Source: Alphaproteobacteria bacterium
Lineage (GTDB): Bacteria; Pseudomonadota; Alphaproteobacteria; Rs-D84; CASDRH01
Assembly (NCBI GenBank): GCA_025210155.1
Contig: JAOASE010000004.1
Location: forward strand, 39,254 to 103,253
Length of the DNA: 64,000 nt
Direction: 5' to 3'
Of this stretch, positions 18,551-27,626 are shown piece by piece. Both the position numbers and the translations under genes were made by a program. Under the pieces are notes generated by a model. That model was not told the DNA's origin, searched no databases, and worked only from the letters and a program-made list of their open reading frames with translations. Within the stretch, counting starts at the first letter, position 1. Each line of letters starts with the position of its first letter.

Positions 18551-19222
18551 TTAAGCTTTCAATACCGCTGGAACAGGCAAATCTTTTTGTTCTTTTTTAA
18601 CCGCGTCTTTAATTACAACGTAAGAACCTTTAGATCCTGGTACAGCACCTTTTACTAAAATTAAACCATTTTCAACATCAGTAGATACAACTTTTAAGTT
18701 TAAAGTAGATTGTAGTTCATCACCATAGTGACCAGCCATCTTCTTACCTTTGAAAACTCTACCTGGGTCTTGACATTGACCAGTTGAACCGTGAGATCTA
18801 TGCGAGATAGATACACCGTGAGTAGCTTCTAAACCACCAAAGTTCCATCTTTTCATAGCGCCGGCAAAACCTTTACCCTTAGTATATGCTTGGCAATCTA
18901 CGAATTGACCATCAACAAAGTGATTAGCAGCTAATTCGTCGCCAGCTTTTAATAAACAATCTTTTGAAACGCGGAATTCTACAAGCTTTCTTAAAGCATC
19001 AACTCCATTCTTTGCGAAATGACCTTTCAATGATTTTGAAATATGCTTATCTTTAGCAGCTTCAAAACCCAATTGAACAGCATCATAACCATCTTTTTCT
19101 TCAGTTTTTGCACAAACAACTTTACAGCCATTCATTTGCAAAACTGTAACAGGTACGTGAGCATTATTTTCATCAAACACCCTAGTCATACCTATTTTTT
19201 TAGCTATTAAACCAGTTCTCAT
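18551..19222 (-). CDS. rplC: 50S ribosomal protein L3
   Basis: 223 residues. Early-assembly protein near the peptidyl-transferase centre. [15 protein letters not shown] at the start and [20 protein letters not shown] (around residue 140-160) are the conserved parts; the Gln methylated in other bacteria is present in that loop. Confidence 0.98.
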   Translation of the reverse strand: MRTGLIAKKIGMTRVFDENNAHVPVTVLQMNGCKVVCAKTEEKDGYDAVQLGFEAAKDKHISKSLKGHFAKNGVDALRKLVEFRVSKDCLLKAGDELAANHFVDGQFVDCQAYTKGKGFAGAMKRWNFGGLEATHGVSISHRSHGSTGQCQDPGRVFKGKKMAGHYGDELQSTLNLKVVSTDVENGLILVKGAVPGSKGSYVVIKDAVKKEQKDLPVPAVLKA

Positions 19223-19245
19223 TTTATTTTCCTATACTTACCTTT

Positions 19246-19554
19246 TTATAGTTCTATTTTAACTTCTACACCAGATGAAAGTTCTAACTTTCCAAGAGCG
19301 TCAACAGTTTGTGGATTTGGATCCAAAATATCGATAATTCTTTTACAAGTTCTTATTTCGAATTGTTCTCTTGACTCTTTGTTTACGTGCCAAGATTTGT
19401 TAACTGTAAAGCACTCTCTTTTTCTAGGAAGAGGTATAGGCCCTTTCACAGTAGCGCCAGTTCTTTTAGCTGTATTCACTATTTCTTTAGTGCTTTCATC
19501 TAAGGCGTTGTGATCAAAGGCTTTTAATTTGATTCTTATACTAGAATTTAACAT
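19246..19554 (-). CDS. rpsJ: 30S ribosomal protein S10
   Basis: 102 residues, full length; first gene of the S10 operon. [10 protein letters not shown] near the start and [17 protein letters not shown] are typical. It also acts in NusB-dependent antitermination in the family. tuf, which normally precedes it, is absent. Confidence 0.98.
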   Translation of the reverse strand: MLNSSIRIKLKAFDHNALDESTKEIVNTAKRTGATVKGPIPLPRKRECFTVNKSWHVNKESREQFEIRTCKRIIDILDPNPQTVDALGKLELSSGVEVKIEL

Positions 19555-19680
19555 CTATTCTAATTCCTTTAATAATTTTAAATAATCCGCAGCTTATCAG
19601 GGGTTTCCTATATAGTTCTGCGAGTTCTTAAATTTCAATTACTTACATGGATTCTTTGCTGAACCTATGCAAGTGATTTG

Positions 19681-19709
19681 AAAATATATCCTTTTGAATT
19701 TAAATGCAA
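19681..19709 (-). promoter_or_regulatory. candidate proximal promoter of the S10 operon
   Basis: TTGCAT (19709-19704), 17 bases, TATTTT (19686-19681). The -35 form TTGCA(A/T) recurs before fusA and the MATE gene. Confidence 0.45.
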
Positions 19710-19747
19710 GGAAAAAATGTAAAAAAATCAACTTTTTTTGATTCCCT

Positions 19748-19775
19748 ATTATAAATGCAAAATAAATGGTGTAAA
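19748..19775 (-). promoter_or_regulatory. candidate distal promoter of the S10 operon
   Basis: TTTACA (19775-19770), 16 bases, TATAAT (19753-19748), a good sigma70-type match upstream of the proximal candidate. Confidence 0.55.
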
Positions 19776-19839
19776 TTAGTGATTTTTCTAATAAAAAATC
19801 TCAAACAACACACCAACATAATGGTTAATTATTTTTTTC

Positions 19840-19867
19840 TTGACATATATTCTTCCACTGGTAAAAT
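19840..19867 (+). promoter_or_regulatory. promoter of the unknown gene at 19897
   Basis: TTGACA (19840-19845), 16 bases, TAAAAT (19862-19867); the ATG follows 29 bases after the -10. Confidence 0.75.
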
Positions 19868-19896
19868 ACCTGTAAATACTTATTAAATGTTAAAAT

Positions 19897-20349
19897 ATGA
19901 AACAAATACTATTAGACTTATCAAGTCTAGGCGAGATAACAATCTCCATGAAAAAAACTGAGAATGAAATTACCTTTCAAATAAAAAGAGAGGAAGAAGA
20001 GCACTATAAAGTGGAAATAAAGTCTTCAAACCCTAAGAAAGATAAAGATTTCTCAAAAAGTATCGAGAAATGGTCCCTTCTCCCAAGACACAATGAGAAA
20101 CCACTTTCAAAGGAAGAGTTAAAATCTTTTATTGAAACCCTACAGGCATTCATTTCTGCATACATTCCTTCAATAGAAGATGTACACATAACACCTACAA
20201 TTGTGAAATTTAAAAAAGAATATGAGCATGGCTTTATATTCAATCCGGAAATTCCACATGAGGCGCTTGAGTATTGCGAAGCTGTTGATATAAACAAAAT
20301 TGGATTCAAATTAAAAGAATTGCTGGATATCAGATTTAAAAAATCTTAA
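19897..20349 (+). CDS. hypothetical protein between fusA and rpsJ
   Basis: 150 residues, not recognised. No signal peptide or membrane segment. Very rich in Lys and Glu. The N-terminus (MKQILLDLSSLGEITISMKK, then EITFQIKREEEEHYKVEIK) looks like beta strands; a Ser/Lys/Asp-rich middle is followed by a predicted helix (SKEELKSFIETLQAFISAYI). Only one Cys (in EALEYCEAVD). It has its own promoter and its own terminator, and stands on the opposite strand to the flanking translation genes, at the place where tuf is expected. Codon use is like its neighbours. A cytoplasmic protein of unknown role. Confidence 0.7.
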   Translation: MKQILLDLSSLGEITISMKKTENEITFQIKREEEEHYKVEIKSSNPKKDKDFSKSIEKWSLLPRHNEKPLSKEELKSFIETLQAFISAYIPSIEDVHITPTIVKFKKEYEHGFIFNPEIPHEALEYCEAVDINKIGFKLKELLDIRFKKS

Positions 20350-20370
20350 CAAATCTGATAAAGAAAACAA

Positions 20371-20396
20371 AAGCTCCTAGTTACAGGAGCTTTTTT
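20371..20396 (+). terminator. terminator of the unknown gene
   Basis: Stem AAGCTCCT-AGTTAC-AGGAGCTT running into six T. It also forms on the minus strand, where TTTTGTTTTC follows, so it may back up the terminator of the RNA candidate. Confidence 0.85.
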
Positions 20397-20399
20397 AAT

Positions 20400-20572
20400 A
20401 AAAAATCCTCCGCTGACTAAACGGAGGAACCGATGGTCCGGCTTTACCATTTTCGTTCGCCACTACCAATGGTTCTGAAAGAGGCGTTGATTACAAGGAC
20501 TGGTCAAGCCCCCTCTTTCGAATTGCGACTTTACCATCCAAAATGATAGCAGCTGTCGCGTCCTGTGTTAAT
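20400..20572 (-). ncRNA. candidate structured RNA gene of unknown family downstream of fusA
   Basis: About 170 bases, clearly richer in G+C than the surroundings, with a chain of hairpins on the minus strand. Hairpin 1: GCGAC (20559-20555) with GTCGC (20529-20525), enclosing an inner CTATC/GATGG stem. Hairpin 2: GAAAGAGG (20519-20512) with CCTCTTTC (20484-20477), extended inward by GGC-TTGA/TCAACGCC. Hairpin 3: GAACC, TGGT and GGC arms (20475-20459) matched by GCC, ACCA and GGTTC (20442-20427). It ends in a classic terminator, TCCTCCG/CGGAGGA (20428-20406) followed by six T. Hairpins 1 and 3 share the string ATGGTAAAG. It is not recognisable as tRNA, tmRNA, SRP RNA, RNase P or 6S. The 5' end is approximate. 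The opposite strand holds a 37-codon frame (20433-20546) that is probably a by-product. Confidence 0.65.
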
Positions 20573-20620
20573 TGATAATTTGAAATACGATTTGTCTCCA
20601 AATCTGATCAAGAGTTATCT

Positions 20621-20674
20621 TTAAAAAGAATTAGTGTGAGGATTGAATCTAGCCTTAAATTCTATCTCACACTA
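20621..20674 (-). terminator. terminator of fusA
   Basis: A 9-bp stem TAGTGTGAG (20674-20666) / CTCACACTA (20640-20632), loop of 25 bases, then ATTCTTTTTAA. It separates fusA from the RNA candidate, implying that the RNA has its own promoter. Confidence 0.7.
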
Positions 20675-20715
20675 TTTCTTGTGGGCATAGCCCGGGTTTA
20701 AATATTATTTATCTT

Positions 20716-22800
20716 TTATTCGCCTTTTGCTTTAGCGATAATTTCTTCTGCTACGTTGTTTGGAACTTCAGCATAGTGACTGAATACCATTCCGAACACA
20801 GCTCTACCTTGAGACATAGATCTTAAAGTATTAACGTAACCGAACATGTTTGCTAGAGGAACTTTAGCAGTAACTACTCTAACGTTATGTCTTGTATTCA
20901 TTTCAGCAACTTGACCTCTTCTAGAGTTGATGTCACCGATAATGTCACCCATGTATTCTTCTGGAGTTTCTACTTCAACTTCCATCATAGGTTCTAGTAA
21001 TTTAGGTTTCGCTGATTTAGCTGCTTCTCTGAATGCTGCTCTTGCTGCGATTTCGAATGCTAGAACTGAAGAGTCAACGTCATGGTAAGCACCGTCTTCT
21101 AATGTAGCTTTAAAGTCTTCACAAGGGAAACCTGCTAGCACACCAGTTTGCATTGCTGATTTCAAACCTTTTTCAACACCTGGGATGTATTCTTTTGGAA
21201 CGTTACCACCAGTGATAGTAGATTCGAATTCAAAACCGAAACCAGGTTCTTGTGGTTCAAACTTGATCTTAACTTTCGCGAATTGACCAGATCCACCAGA
21301 TTGCTTCTTGTGAGTGTAGTCTTGAGTAACTTCTTGAGAGATTGTTTCTCTGTATGCCACTTGTGGAGCACCAACGTTACATTCAACTTTAAATTCTCTT
21401 CTCATTCTGTCTACGATAATGTCTAAGTGTAACTCACCCATACCTTTAATGATTGTTTGACCAGATTCTTGATCAGTAGTAACTCTGAAAGAAGGATCTT
21501 CTTTAGACAATCTTTGAAGAGCTATAGACATTTTTTCGATGTCAGCTTTAGTTTTTGGCTCAACAGCTACTTCAATAACTGGTTCTAGAGCATCAATAGA
21601 TTCTAGGATGATTTGGTGAGATGAATCAGCCAATGTATCACCTGTGTTAGTATCTTTCATACCTACTAGAGCTACGATATCACCTGCATAAGCTTCTTTG
21701 ATTTCTTCTCTTGTGTTCGCGTGCATTAATAACATACGACCAATTCTTTCTTTTTTACCTTGGTTAACGTTCATCACATAAGAACCTGATTCTAGTTTAC
21801 CAGAATAAACTCTTGCGAATGTTAATGAACCAACATATGGATCGTTTGCGATTTTAAATCCTAATACAGCTAGAGGTTCATCATCACTTGCTTTTCTTGC
21901 AAGAGGAACTTCTTTATTTTTAGGATCAACACCTTCGATAGATGCGATATCTGTAGGAGCTGGTAAGTAATCAATAACAGCGTCTAATAATGGTTGAACA
22001 CCTTTATTTTTAAATGCAGTACCACAAAGAACTGGGATAACCTCCATTGTTAAAACACCTTTTCTAATAGCGCCCTTAAGCTCTTCAACAGAAATTTCAC
22101 CTGTGTCTAGGTATTTTTCCATAAGTGCTTCATCCATTTCAACAGCTTTTTCTATTAGCTTTTCTCTCCATTCTGCACATTTTTCTTTTAAGTCAGCTGG
22201 AATTTCTACTACATCGTAGTTAGCACCCATTTCTTCATTAGTCCAGATGTAAGCTTTATTTTCAACAAGATCAACTAAACCTTTGAAATTTTCTTCTGCA
22301 CCAATTGGATATTGGATAGCGATACCATTTGTAGAAAGTCTATCTTGGATCATACCAACACACATTTCAAAGTCAGCACCCATTCTGTCCATTTTGTTAA
22401 TGAAACACATTCTAGGAACTTTATATTTGTCTGCTTGTCTCCAAACTGTTTCTGTTTGAGATTGAACACCTGATACAGATTCGAATACTGCTACAGCACC
22501 GTCTAATACTCTAAGAGATCTTTCAACTTCCATTGTAAAGTCAACGTGGCCTGGTGTATCGATGATGTTAATTCTGTGGTCATTCCAGAAACAAGTTGTT
22601 GCAGCTGAAGTAATTGTAATACCTCTTTCTTGCTCTTGTTCCATCCAGTCCATAGTTGCTTCACCTTCGTGAACCTCACCTATTTTGTGTGATTTACCAG
22701 TGTAGAATAAAATTCTTTCAGTACATGTAGTCTTACCCGCGTCGATGTGCGCCATAATACCAATGTTTCTGTATTTTTCAATTGGTGTTTTTCTTGCCAT
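20716..22800 (-). CDS. fusA: translation elongation factor G
   Basis: 694 residues, full length. GTPase that drives tRNA-mRNA translocation. G1 AHIDAGKTT is at 17-25, the G2 region holds [12 protein letters not shown]3 is DTPGH, G4 is NKMD; domains II to V follow ([18 protein letters not shown], then GMGELHLDI, then [19 protein letters not shown]). It lacks the usual neighbours rpsL, rpsG and tuf: upstream is a MATE exporter and downstream the RNA candidate. Confidence 0.98.
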   Translation of the reverse strand: MARKTPIEKYRNIGIMAHIDAGKTTCTERILFYTGKSHKIGEVHEGEATMDWMEQEQERGITITSAATTCFWNDHRINIIDTPGHVDFTMEVERSLRVLDGAVAVFESVSGVQSQTETVWRQADKYKVPRMCFINKMDRMGADFEMCVGMIQDRLSTNGIAIQYPIGAEENFKGLVDLVENKAYIWTNEEMGANYDVVEIPADLKEKCAEWREKLIEKAVEMDEALMEKYLDTGEISVEELKGAIRKGVLTMEVIPVLCGTAFKNKGVQPLLDAVIDYLPAPTDIASIEGVDPKNKEVPLARKASDDEPLAVLGFKIANDPYVGSLTFARVYSGKLESGSYVMNVNQGKKERIGRMLLMHANTREEIKEAYAGDIVALVGMKDTNTGDTLADSSHQIILESIDALEPVIEVAVEPKTKADIEKMSIALQRLSKEDPSFRVTTDQESGQTIIKGMGELHLDIIVDRMRREFKVECNVGAPQVAYRETISQEVTQDYTHKKQSGGSGQFAKVKIKFEPQEPGFGFEFESTITGGNVPKEYIPGVEKGLKSAMQTGVLAGFPCEDFKATLEDGAYHDVDSSVLAFEIAARAAFREAAKSAKPKLLEPMMEVEVETPEEYMGDIIGDINSRRGQVAEMNTRHNVRVVTAKVPLANMFGYVNTLRSMSQGRAVFGMVFSHYAEVPNNVAEEIIAKAKGE

Positions 22801-22863
22801 TTTTTGGTTTCTCCATTTTATATTCTTCGCATTGTTTTTGCGAGGTTTTTTGAAATTTCGTTT

Positions 22864-22892
22864 TTTATAACAATTTTAATTATAAATTGCAA
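22864..22892 (-). promoter_or_regulatory. promoter of fusA
   Basis: TTGCAA (22892-22887), 17 bases, TATAAA (22869-22864), followed by a leader of about 60 bases. Confidence 0.6.
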
Positions 22893-22936
22893 GCGAAAAG
22901 AATAAATATGAATAGAAAATATTAAAAGATCTATTT

Positions 22937-24274
22937 TTATTTAACTAACAATTTTTTCAAAGTTGATTTCATTTTAAAATAAGAATGTAAACCAACTAAA
23001 AATTTAGAAAGTGACAATCCTATTATAGCACCATTAATACCAAATAAATATGCTCCTAAATAAATTGATGATGATATACTTATAAATTGAATTAATGCAC
23101 TTATTACAGAGTATTTTAATTTTCCCATAAGGCTCCATAGAGCATGTCCTTCCATTATTAAAATATGAGACATATATGAAAAACTTGTTATTAGAAGATA
23201 ATTTTTACCGTATTGAATTATTTCTGGATTATCTGTGAATATGCTAACTAAACTTCCGCCTATCAGGTAGAAAGTTGCTGAACAAGCTAAAGAATATATA
23301 ATTCCAAAATTAGACACATAGTTTAATGCCTTTTTAATTCTGCTATAATTTTTAACACCTATATTTTGCCCAACAAATGTACTTAATGCTATTGCTGAGG
23401 CAATCGTTATTATAATAAAGAAACCTTCGATCTTGGTTGCCGCTCCAATCCCTGCTATTGCATCTAATGATATAGAAGAAATTGTTTTGTTTAAAACCAC
23501 AGGGAAAAAACCTATTAGGATATAATAGAATGAAGAAGTTGCAGATATCTTTAATACATTGTTTAGAAGTGGTTTGAAATTTTTGAATACTCTTTTATCA
23601 AGACAAAGCATATTTCCTTTTAGCATTTTAGCCGTCATGTAGACAACTGCGACCACTCTACTTAAAGAAGTCGCTAGAGATGCGCCAAAGATTCCTGTTG
23701 CTGGTATTATGAAAAATCCGAAAATAAAAATTGGGTCTAAAATTGTGTTTGTTAAAAAACTTAATACTAGGGAATTTCTTGGAGTTTTTGAATCTCCTTT
23801 TGCAAAAAATAATTTTTCTCCAACTATTGTATAAATAACACATGGAACTGCTAAGAACCATATGTGCATGTATTTTAAAATCATAGGCATAGATTCTTGA
23901 TCCGCTCCAGTTTGTAAGAATATGTCTTTGCAAAATATCAAACCAAGAATGGAAATTAATATTCCAAAAACTATAGCTATCATTAAAATTTGTGATGAGA
24001 CTATTTTTGTCTCCTCTATTTTCTTTTGACCGACATATTTACTTGATAGATTCAGAGCTGCCATTCCGAAGCCAAATAGAAGATTTAAAACTGACATAAC
24101 TATTGGGCCGATAAATCCCATTGCGATTAGAGCTTTTTTTCCTAGCATAGATATAAAGTATGTATCTACAAATTGAAATGTCATTATCATTAACATCGCA
24201 GTCATAGCTGGAATTGCAAATTTTATTAATTGTGATTTTATATTACCTTCTGTGAAATTTATCGCTTTAGACAT
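22937..24274 (-). CDS. MATE-family multidrug/polyspecific exporter
   Basis: 445 residues with about twelve hydrophobic segments in two halves. Such proteins are cation-coupled antiporters in the inner membrane that export drugs or metabolites. Typical features are LIKFAIPAMTAMLMIMTFQFVDTYFI at the start (read as two pieces), ALIAMGFIGPI, GASLATSLSRVVA near residue 200 and ASAIALSTFVGQNIG near 285. The substrate cannot be told. Its own promoter lies at 24310-24337. Confidence 0.88.
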   Translation of the reverse strand: MSKAINFTEGNIKSQLIKFAIPAMTAMLMIMTFQFVDTYFISMLGKKALIAMGFIGPIVMSVLNLLFGFGMAALNLSSKYVGQKKIEETKIVSSQILMIAIVFGILISILGLIFCKDIFLQTGADQESMPMILKYMHIWFLAVPCVIYTIVGEKLFFAKGDSKTPRNSLVLSFLTNTILDPIFIFGFFIIPATGIFGASLATSLSRVVAVVYMTAKMLKGNMLCLDKRVFKNFKPLLNNVLKISATSSFYYILIGFFPVVLNKTISSISLDAIAGIGAATKIEGFFIIITIASAIALSTFVGQNIGVKNYSRIKKALNYVSNFGIIYSLACSATFYLIGGSLVSIFTDNPEIIQYGKNYLLITSFSYMSHILIMEGHALWSLMGKLKYSVISALIQFISISSSIYLGAYLFGINGAIIGLSLSKFLVGLHSYFKMKSTLKKLLVK

Positions 24275-24309
24275 TTCATACCTTCATTTTATATTTTATT
24301 AGCCAGATT

Positions 24310-24337
24310 AATATATGTATGAGATATAAAATTGCAA
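24310..24337 (-). promoter_or_regulatory. promoter of the MATE gene
   Basis: TTGCAA (24337-24332), 16 bases, TATATT (24315-24310), 35 bases before the ATG. Confidence 0.5.
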
Positions 24338-24466
24338 GATAATTCTTTTAAATTCAAATAGTATTTACCCCTATTATTTTGTCCTAATAGTATAATTATT
24401 TGGAAATATTCAGCATATTTTAAGTTTTGATAAATTGAGTCTTTTTAAAAAGATTCGACACTGTGG

Positions 24467-24635
24467 TTAAAGTTATGATTCAATTTTAAAAATTAAATCT
24501 TATATATGATACTCTTCCCTATAACTTGTTGAAGTAGAGATTCAATTTAAGACTCTTAAATGGCGTTTTTAGGTATCGATTCTAAATTGCTATTTTTAGG
24601 TTAAATTTGATTAATTAAAGTTATGATTCAATTTT
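24467..24635 (+). repeat. pair of 21-base direct repeats upstream of comEC
   Basis: Copies at 24467-24487 and 24615-24635 are identical over 21 bases (core AAAGTTATGATTCAATTTT), with starts 148 bases apart. The second copy ends 72 bases before the comEC start, so it could be a regulator site or remnant repeat. Confidence 0.6.
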
Positions 24636-24707
24636 TGTTTAGGATATGTTTCTCTTGCTTTATTCAAAATGAAGTTGTAATTATGTGTTTATAATTAATT
24701 TAGAATT

Positions 24708-26996
24708 ATGGAAATTATGGGTTTTATAGAGTATATAAATAAGCATTTTTTAGATGCCAAACAAAGCTTAACAAACTACTTCTTTGAGGATTTCGATAGA
24801 GGTATTTTGTGGTTATTTATATTATTTTGTTTTGGAAACGCTATATACTTTGCGCTACCCTATATTCCTTCAATACACTTGATTAGAAAGGTTTTTATCA
24901 TTAATCTAATACTATTTATATGCTCTATTTTTATTGCTAGAAAACGAGATAGTGTGAATATAGTATTTACTAAGAACTTTCTGTTGTTGGCATTATTTTT
25001 TATTGGTGGATTTTTAAATATTTCGGAGTCTATTCAAACTAGTAAAACTGTTTTCTTAAAGGAAAGATTCAAAAAAACCTTTGTTAGTGGGAGAGTTAGA
25101 AAAGTTGAAGTGTTAGATGGTGTTTATAGGATACTTATTGATAGGGTTTGGATACCTGAAGTTGATAAAAAAGAACTTCCGTCCTCCCTTAGAGTGAAGA
25201 CTAGAAATCAAGATTTTTATCCTGAAATCGGTAAGTATATAAAGTTTACTGGAGCTGTTTCACCTCCACCTACGGCTTCTACTTTGAGAGGATTTAACTT
25301 TGCTAGATATGCTTATTTTAAAAATATTGGTGGGGTTGGAAGTGTCTTTTATGGATTAAAATATCATGAAAAATTCATGAAATCTAGGCACAGAAAACCA
25401 GATTATTTTTGGGAAAAAATGTCTTTTTGGGTTGAAAATTTAAGGCGTGATGTAAACCTAAAAATAGATCAAAAACTTGAAAGAGGAGATACTAAACAGA
25501 TAACACATTCTCTTGTTAGTGGAGAAAGATACTCTGCTGGATTTGATCTTTCTGATAAATTTTTGACAGCTGGAATAACTCATATTTTATCTATATCTGG
25601 CTTTCATATGGGTATTATTGCATTTATGAGTTTCTTCTTAATTAGGCTAGTTGTTATTAGGATAAAGTATCTATCTTTAAGGTATGATGCGAAGAATATT
25701 TCTTTGTTTATTAGTATAATTCCTATTACATTTTATATGCTAATTTCAGGGGCTAGATTGCCAACCGTAAGAGCATATATAATGTGTTTGATATTTATAC
25801 TGGTTATGATGTTTGGTAGAAGCCCATTCTCTAAAAGAAGTGTTTTTATATCCGCATTTCTTATTGTTTTATTCGCTCCTGCTTCAGTTATTAACCCTGG
25901 ATTTTTGATGAGTTTTTCTTCCGTTTTGGCTCTAATTTCTATATATGAAAACTTTCCATATTACGCTAGAATCTCCGCAAAATACTTTCATATTAAAAAT
26001 GGAAATAATAGGTTTAAGGAAAGCAAATTCTTTAAAAGCGTTAAAAAAATTGGATACTTTTTCTATTTGAACTTTTTAACAAATATAACTGCTTGGATGT
26101 TTACACTTCCTTTCGCTATATATTTCTTTAAGAAAACTAGTTTGATTTCGGTTCTCTCAAACATAATTATTGTGCCTATATTTTCTTTCATAGTAATGCC
26201 TTTAATACTTTTATTCTATTTGGTTTACTTTATAGATCCTTTGAAAAACTTGATTTTAATGGCATTAAAATGTTCTATTGATTTGATGGTTTGGATAATA
26301 GATTGGATAGTTGGGTTTTATCAAAGTCCTATTCTTACGCCTGCATTGCCTCAGGAATTCATTTGGTTTATTTCTGCTGGATTACTTTGGTTTTTTGTTT
26401 GGAAATCTAAATGGAAGAAATGGGGATTGCTTTTAGTACTTGTAGGATTATCTACTATATTTAACATGAAAAAGCCTGATTTAATTATATCTAAAAGTTC
26501 TAATATTATGACATTTGTTATGGATAATAATGAGGGATTAGCTTTTAAGAATATAAGAAAAGGAAGAATGAGCACCTATTCTTTAATTAGTATATCTGAG
26601 GAGTTTGCATTTGATAAGAGTAATTTAAAGAAGTTTAAGAATAATGGGAAAAAACTTCTTTGTGAGAAGGATTTTTGTAAGTTTGATAAGAAAGGAAGTA
26701 AAATTCTTTATCTAACGGATTATTTTAAATATCCTGAAAATTTTAGTAAACTTGGAGATTTATGCAAATTTGATATTATTTTAAATGTAGATGAGAATGG
26801 TTACTTTGGACGTAAGATTGTAGATAGATTTGAGGACTGCAGCAATAAAGATAAAAAGCTTATTACTAAAAATAATGTTAAAGAAGCTTCTATTGTGGAA
26901 GTTTTTATCTCTGATAAAATTGATGCTGGAAATAGTAAAATAGAAATTAAAACTTTTAAGAATATGTTTGGGCATTTTATATGGAATAAAATATGA
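24708..26996 (+). CDS. comEC: ComEC/Rec2-family competence protein
   Basis: 762 residues. Inner-membrane DNA-uptake channel. Order: hydrophobic N-terminus (30-110), a soluble OB-like DUF4131 region (about 120-200, VSGRVRKVEVLDGVYRI and SPPPTASTLRGFNFARYAYF), then the competence domain with LTAGITHILSISGFHMGI and ISGARLPTVRAYIM and eight or so membrane segments up to residue 590. The C-terminal 170 residues are soluble and Lys-rich, but I do not see the HxHxDH metallo-beta-lactamase motif of full-length ComEC. Alphaproteobacterial ComEC proteins often have a reduced C-terminus. No other competence genes are near, apart from possible pilins at the left edge. Confidence 0.88.
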   Translation: MEIMGFIEYINKHFLDAKQSLTNYFFEDFDRGILWLFILFCFGNAIYFALPYIPSIHLIRKVFIINLILFICSIFIARKRDSVNIVFTKNFLLLALFFIGGFLNISESIQTSKTVFLKERFKKTFVSGRVRKVEVLDGVYRILIDRVWIPEVDKKELPSSLRVKTRNQDFYPEIGKYIKFTGAVSPPPTASTLRGFNFARYAYFKNIGGVGSVFYGLKYHEKFMKSRHRKPDYFWEKMSFWVENLRRDVNLKIDQKLERGDTKQITHSLVSGERYSAGFDLSDKFLTAGITHILSISGFHMGIIAFMSFFLIRLVVIRIKYLSLRYDAKNISLFISIIPITFYMLISGARLPTVRAYIMCLIFILVMMFGRSPFSKRSVFISAFLIVLFAPASVINPGFLMSFSSVLALISIYENFPYYARISAKYFHIKNGNNRFKESKFFKSVKKIGYFFYLNFLTNITAWMFTLPFAIYFFKKTSLISVLSNIIIVPIFSFIVMPLILLFYLVYFIDPLKNLILMALKCSIDLMVWIIDWIVGFYQSPILTPALPQEFIWFISAGLLWFFVWKSKWKKWGLLLVLVGLSTIFNMKKPDLIISKSSNIMTFVMDNNEGLAFKNIRKGRMSTYSLISISEEFAFDKSNLKKFKNNGKKLLCEKDFCKFDKKGSKILYLTDYFKYPENFSKLGDLCKFDIILNVDENGYFGRKIVDRFEDCSNKDKKLITKNNVKEASIVEVFISDKIDAGNSKIEIKTFKNMFGHFIWNKI

Positions 26997-27060
26997 TTAT
27001 ATATTCTTAGAATATCGATTCTATCCCGATTCCCATTAGGGTATCCCTATATTTTTTGCC

Positions 27061-27089
27061 TTTACTTTATCCTTTAAATTTACTATAAT
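27061..27089 (+). promoter_or_regulatory. promoter of nrdR
   Basis: TTTACT (27061-27066), 17 bases, TATAAT (27084-27089). Confidence 0.6.
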
Positions 27090-27131
27090 TTATTTATGTC
27101 GACTAAAAAATATTGAAGGGAACTTAGAAAT

Positions 27132-27590
27132 ATGAAATGTCCATTTTGTGGAAATATAGAAACCCAAGTTAAAGATTCTAGGCAAAGTGAAGATGGTACT
27201 AATATAAGAAGAAGAAGATTTTGCCCTAATTGCGATGGTAGATTTACTACCTTTGAAAGATTGCAGCTTAGAGATATCTCTGTTGAAAAAAGTGATGGAA
27301 AAATTGTTCCGTTTGATAAAGAGAAACTTCATAAATCTATTAAATTAGCTGTGAATAAGAGAAATGTTTCTGATGAAAAAATTGAAAGCATTGTTAATTC
27401 TATTGTTAAGGAATTAGAAATGTCAGGGCAAACTTCTATTACATCTCGTAATATTGGTGAGAAATTGATGGAAGAGCTAGAAAAAGTTGATATTGTTGCT
27501 TATATTAGATTTGCATCTGTTTATAAAAACTTTTCTAAGAAAGAAGATTTTAATGATTTTTTAGACAAGATTAAAAACAATATTAAATAA
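27132..27590 (+). CDS. nrdR: transcriptional repressor NrdR
   Basis: 152 residues, full length. Represses ribonucleotide reductase genes in response to dATP/ATP. The zinc ribbon uses Cys3, Cys6, Cys31 and Cys34 (MKCPFC, CPNC), with the RRRRFCPNC segment typical of NrdR, followed by the ATP-cone domain (about 49-140, KSDGKIVPFDKEKL and YIRFASVYKNF). It has its own promoter and terminator, away from its common partners ribD/glyA. Confidence 0.96.
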   Translation: MKCPFCGNIETQVKDSRQSEDGTNIRRRRFCPNCDGRFTTFERLQLRDISVEKSDGKIVPFDKEKLHKSIKLAVNKRNVSDEKIESIVNSIVKELEMSGQTSITSRNIGEKLMEELEKVDIVAYIRFASVYKNFSKKEDFNDFLDKIKNNIK

Positions 27591-27600
27591 AATTAATAAT

Positions 27601-27626
27601 CTCCCTATTCTGGGAGGTTTTATTTT
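27601..27626 (+). terminator. terminator of nrdR
   Basis: CTCCC-TATTCT-GGGAG followed by GTTTTATTTT, overlapping the stop of the convergent DUF2066 gene. Confidence 0.75.

Larger units (their letters stand above)
19555..19896. other. 342-base divergent promoter region between rpsJ and an unknown plus-strand gene
   Basis: No gene is seen. The minus strand carries two promoter candidates for the S10 operon and the plus strand carries one clear promoter. A leader of roughly 120-190 bases precedes rpsJ; short inverted segments are seen but no recognised L4-type leader. Confidence 0.6.
24275..24707. other. 433-base divergent gap with direct repeats
   Basis: No gene is seen. The minus-strand MATE promoter is at 24310-24337. 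Two copies of a 21-base direct repeat (core AAAGTTATGATTCAATTTT) lie at 24467-24487 and 24615-24635, with a partial copy GATTCAATTT near 24539. The palindrome CTTTTTAAAAAG is at 24441-24452. Confidence 0.6.

Noticed and set aside
20433..20546. 37-codon plus-strand frame with GGAGG in front
   Set aside because: Its codons (CGG, CCC, CGA) are foreign to the AT-rich neighbours and the GGAGG is part of the minus-strand terminator stem. It is best explained as the shadow of the RNA candidate.
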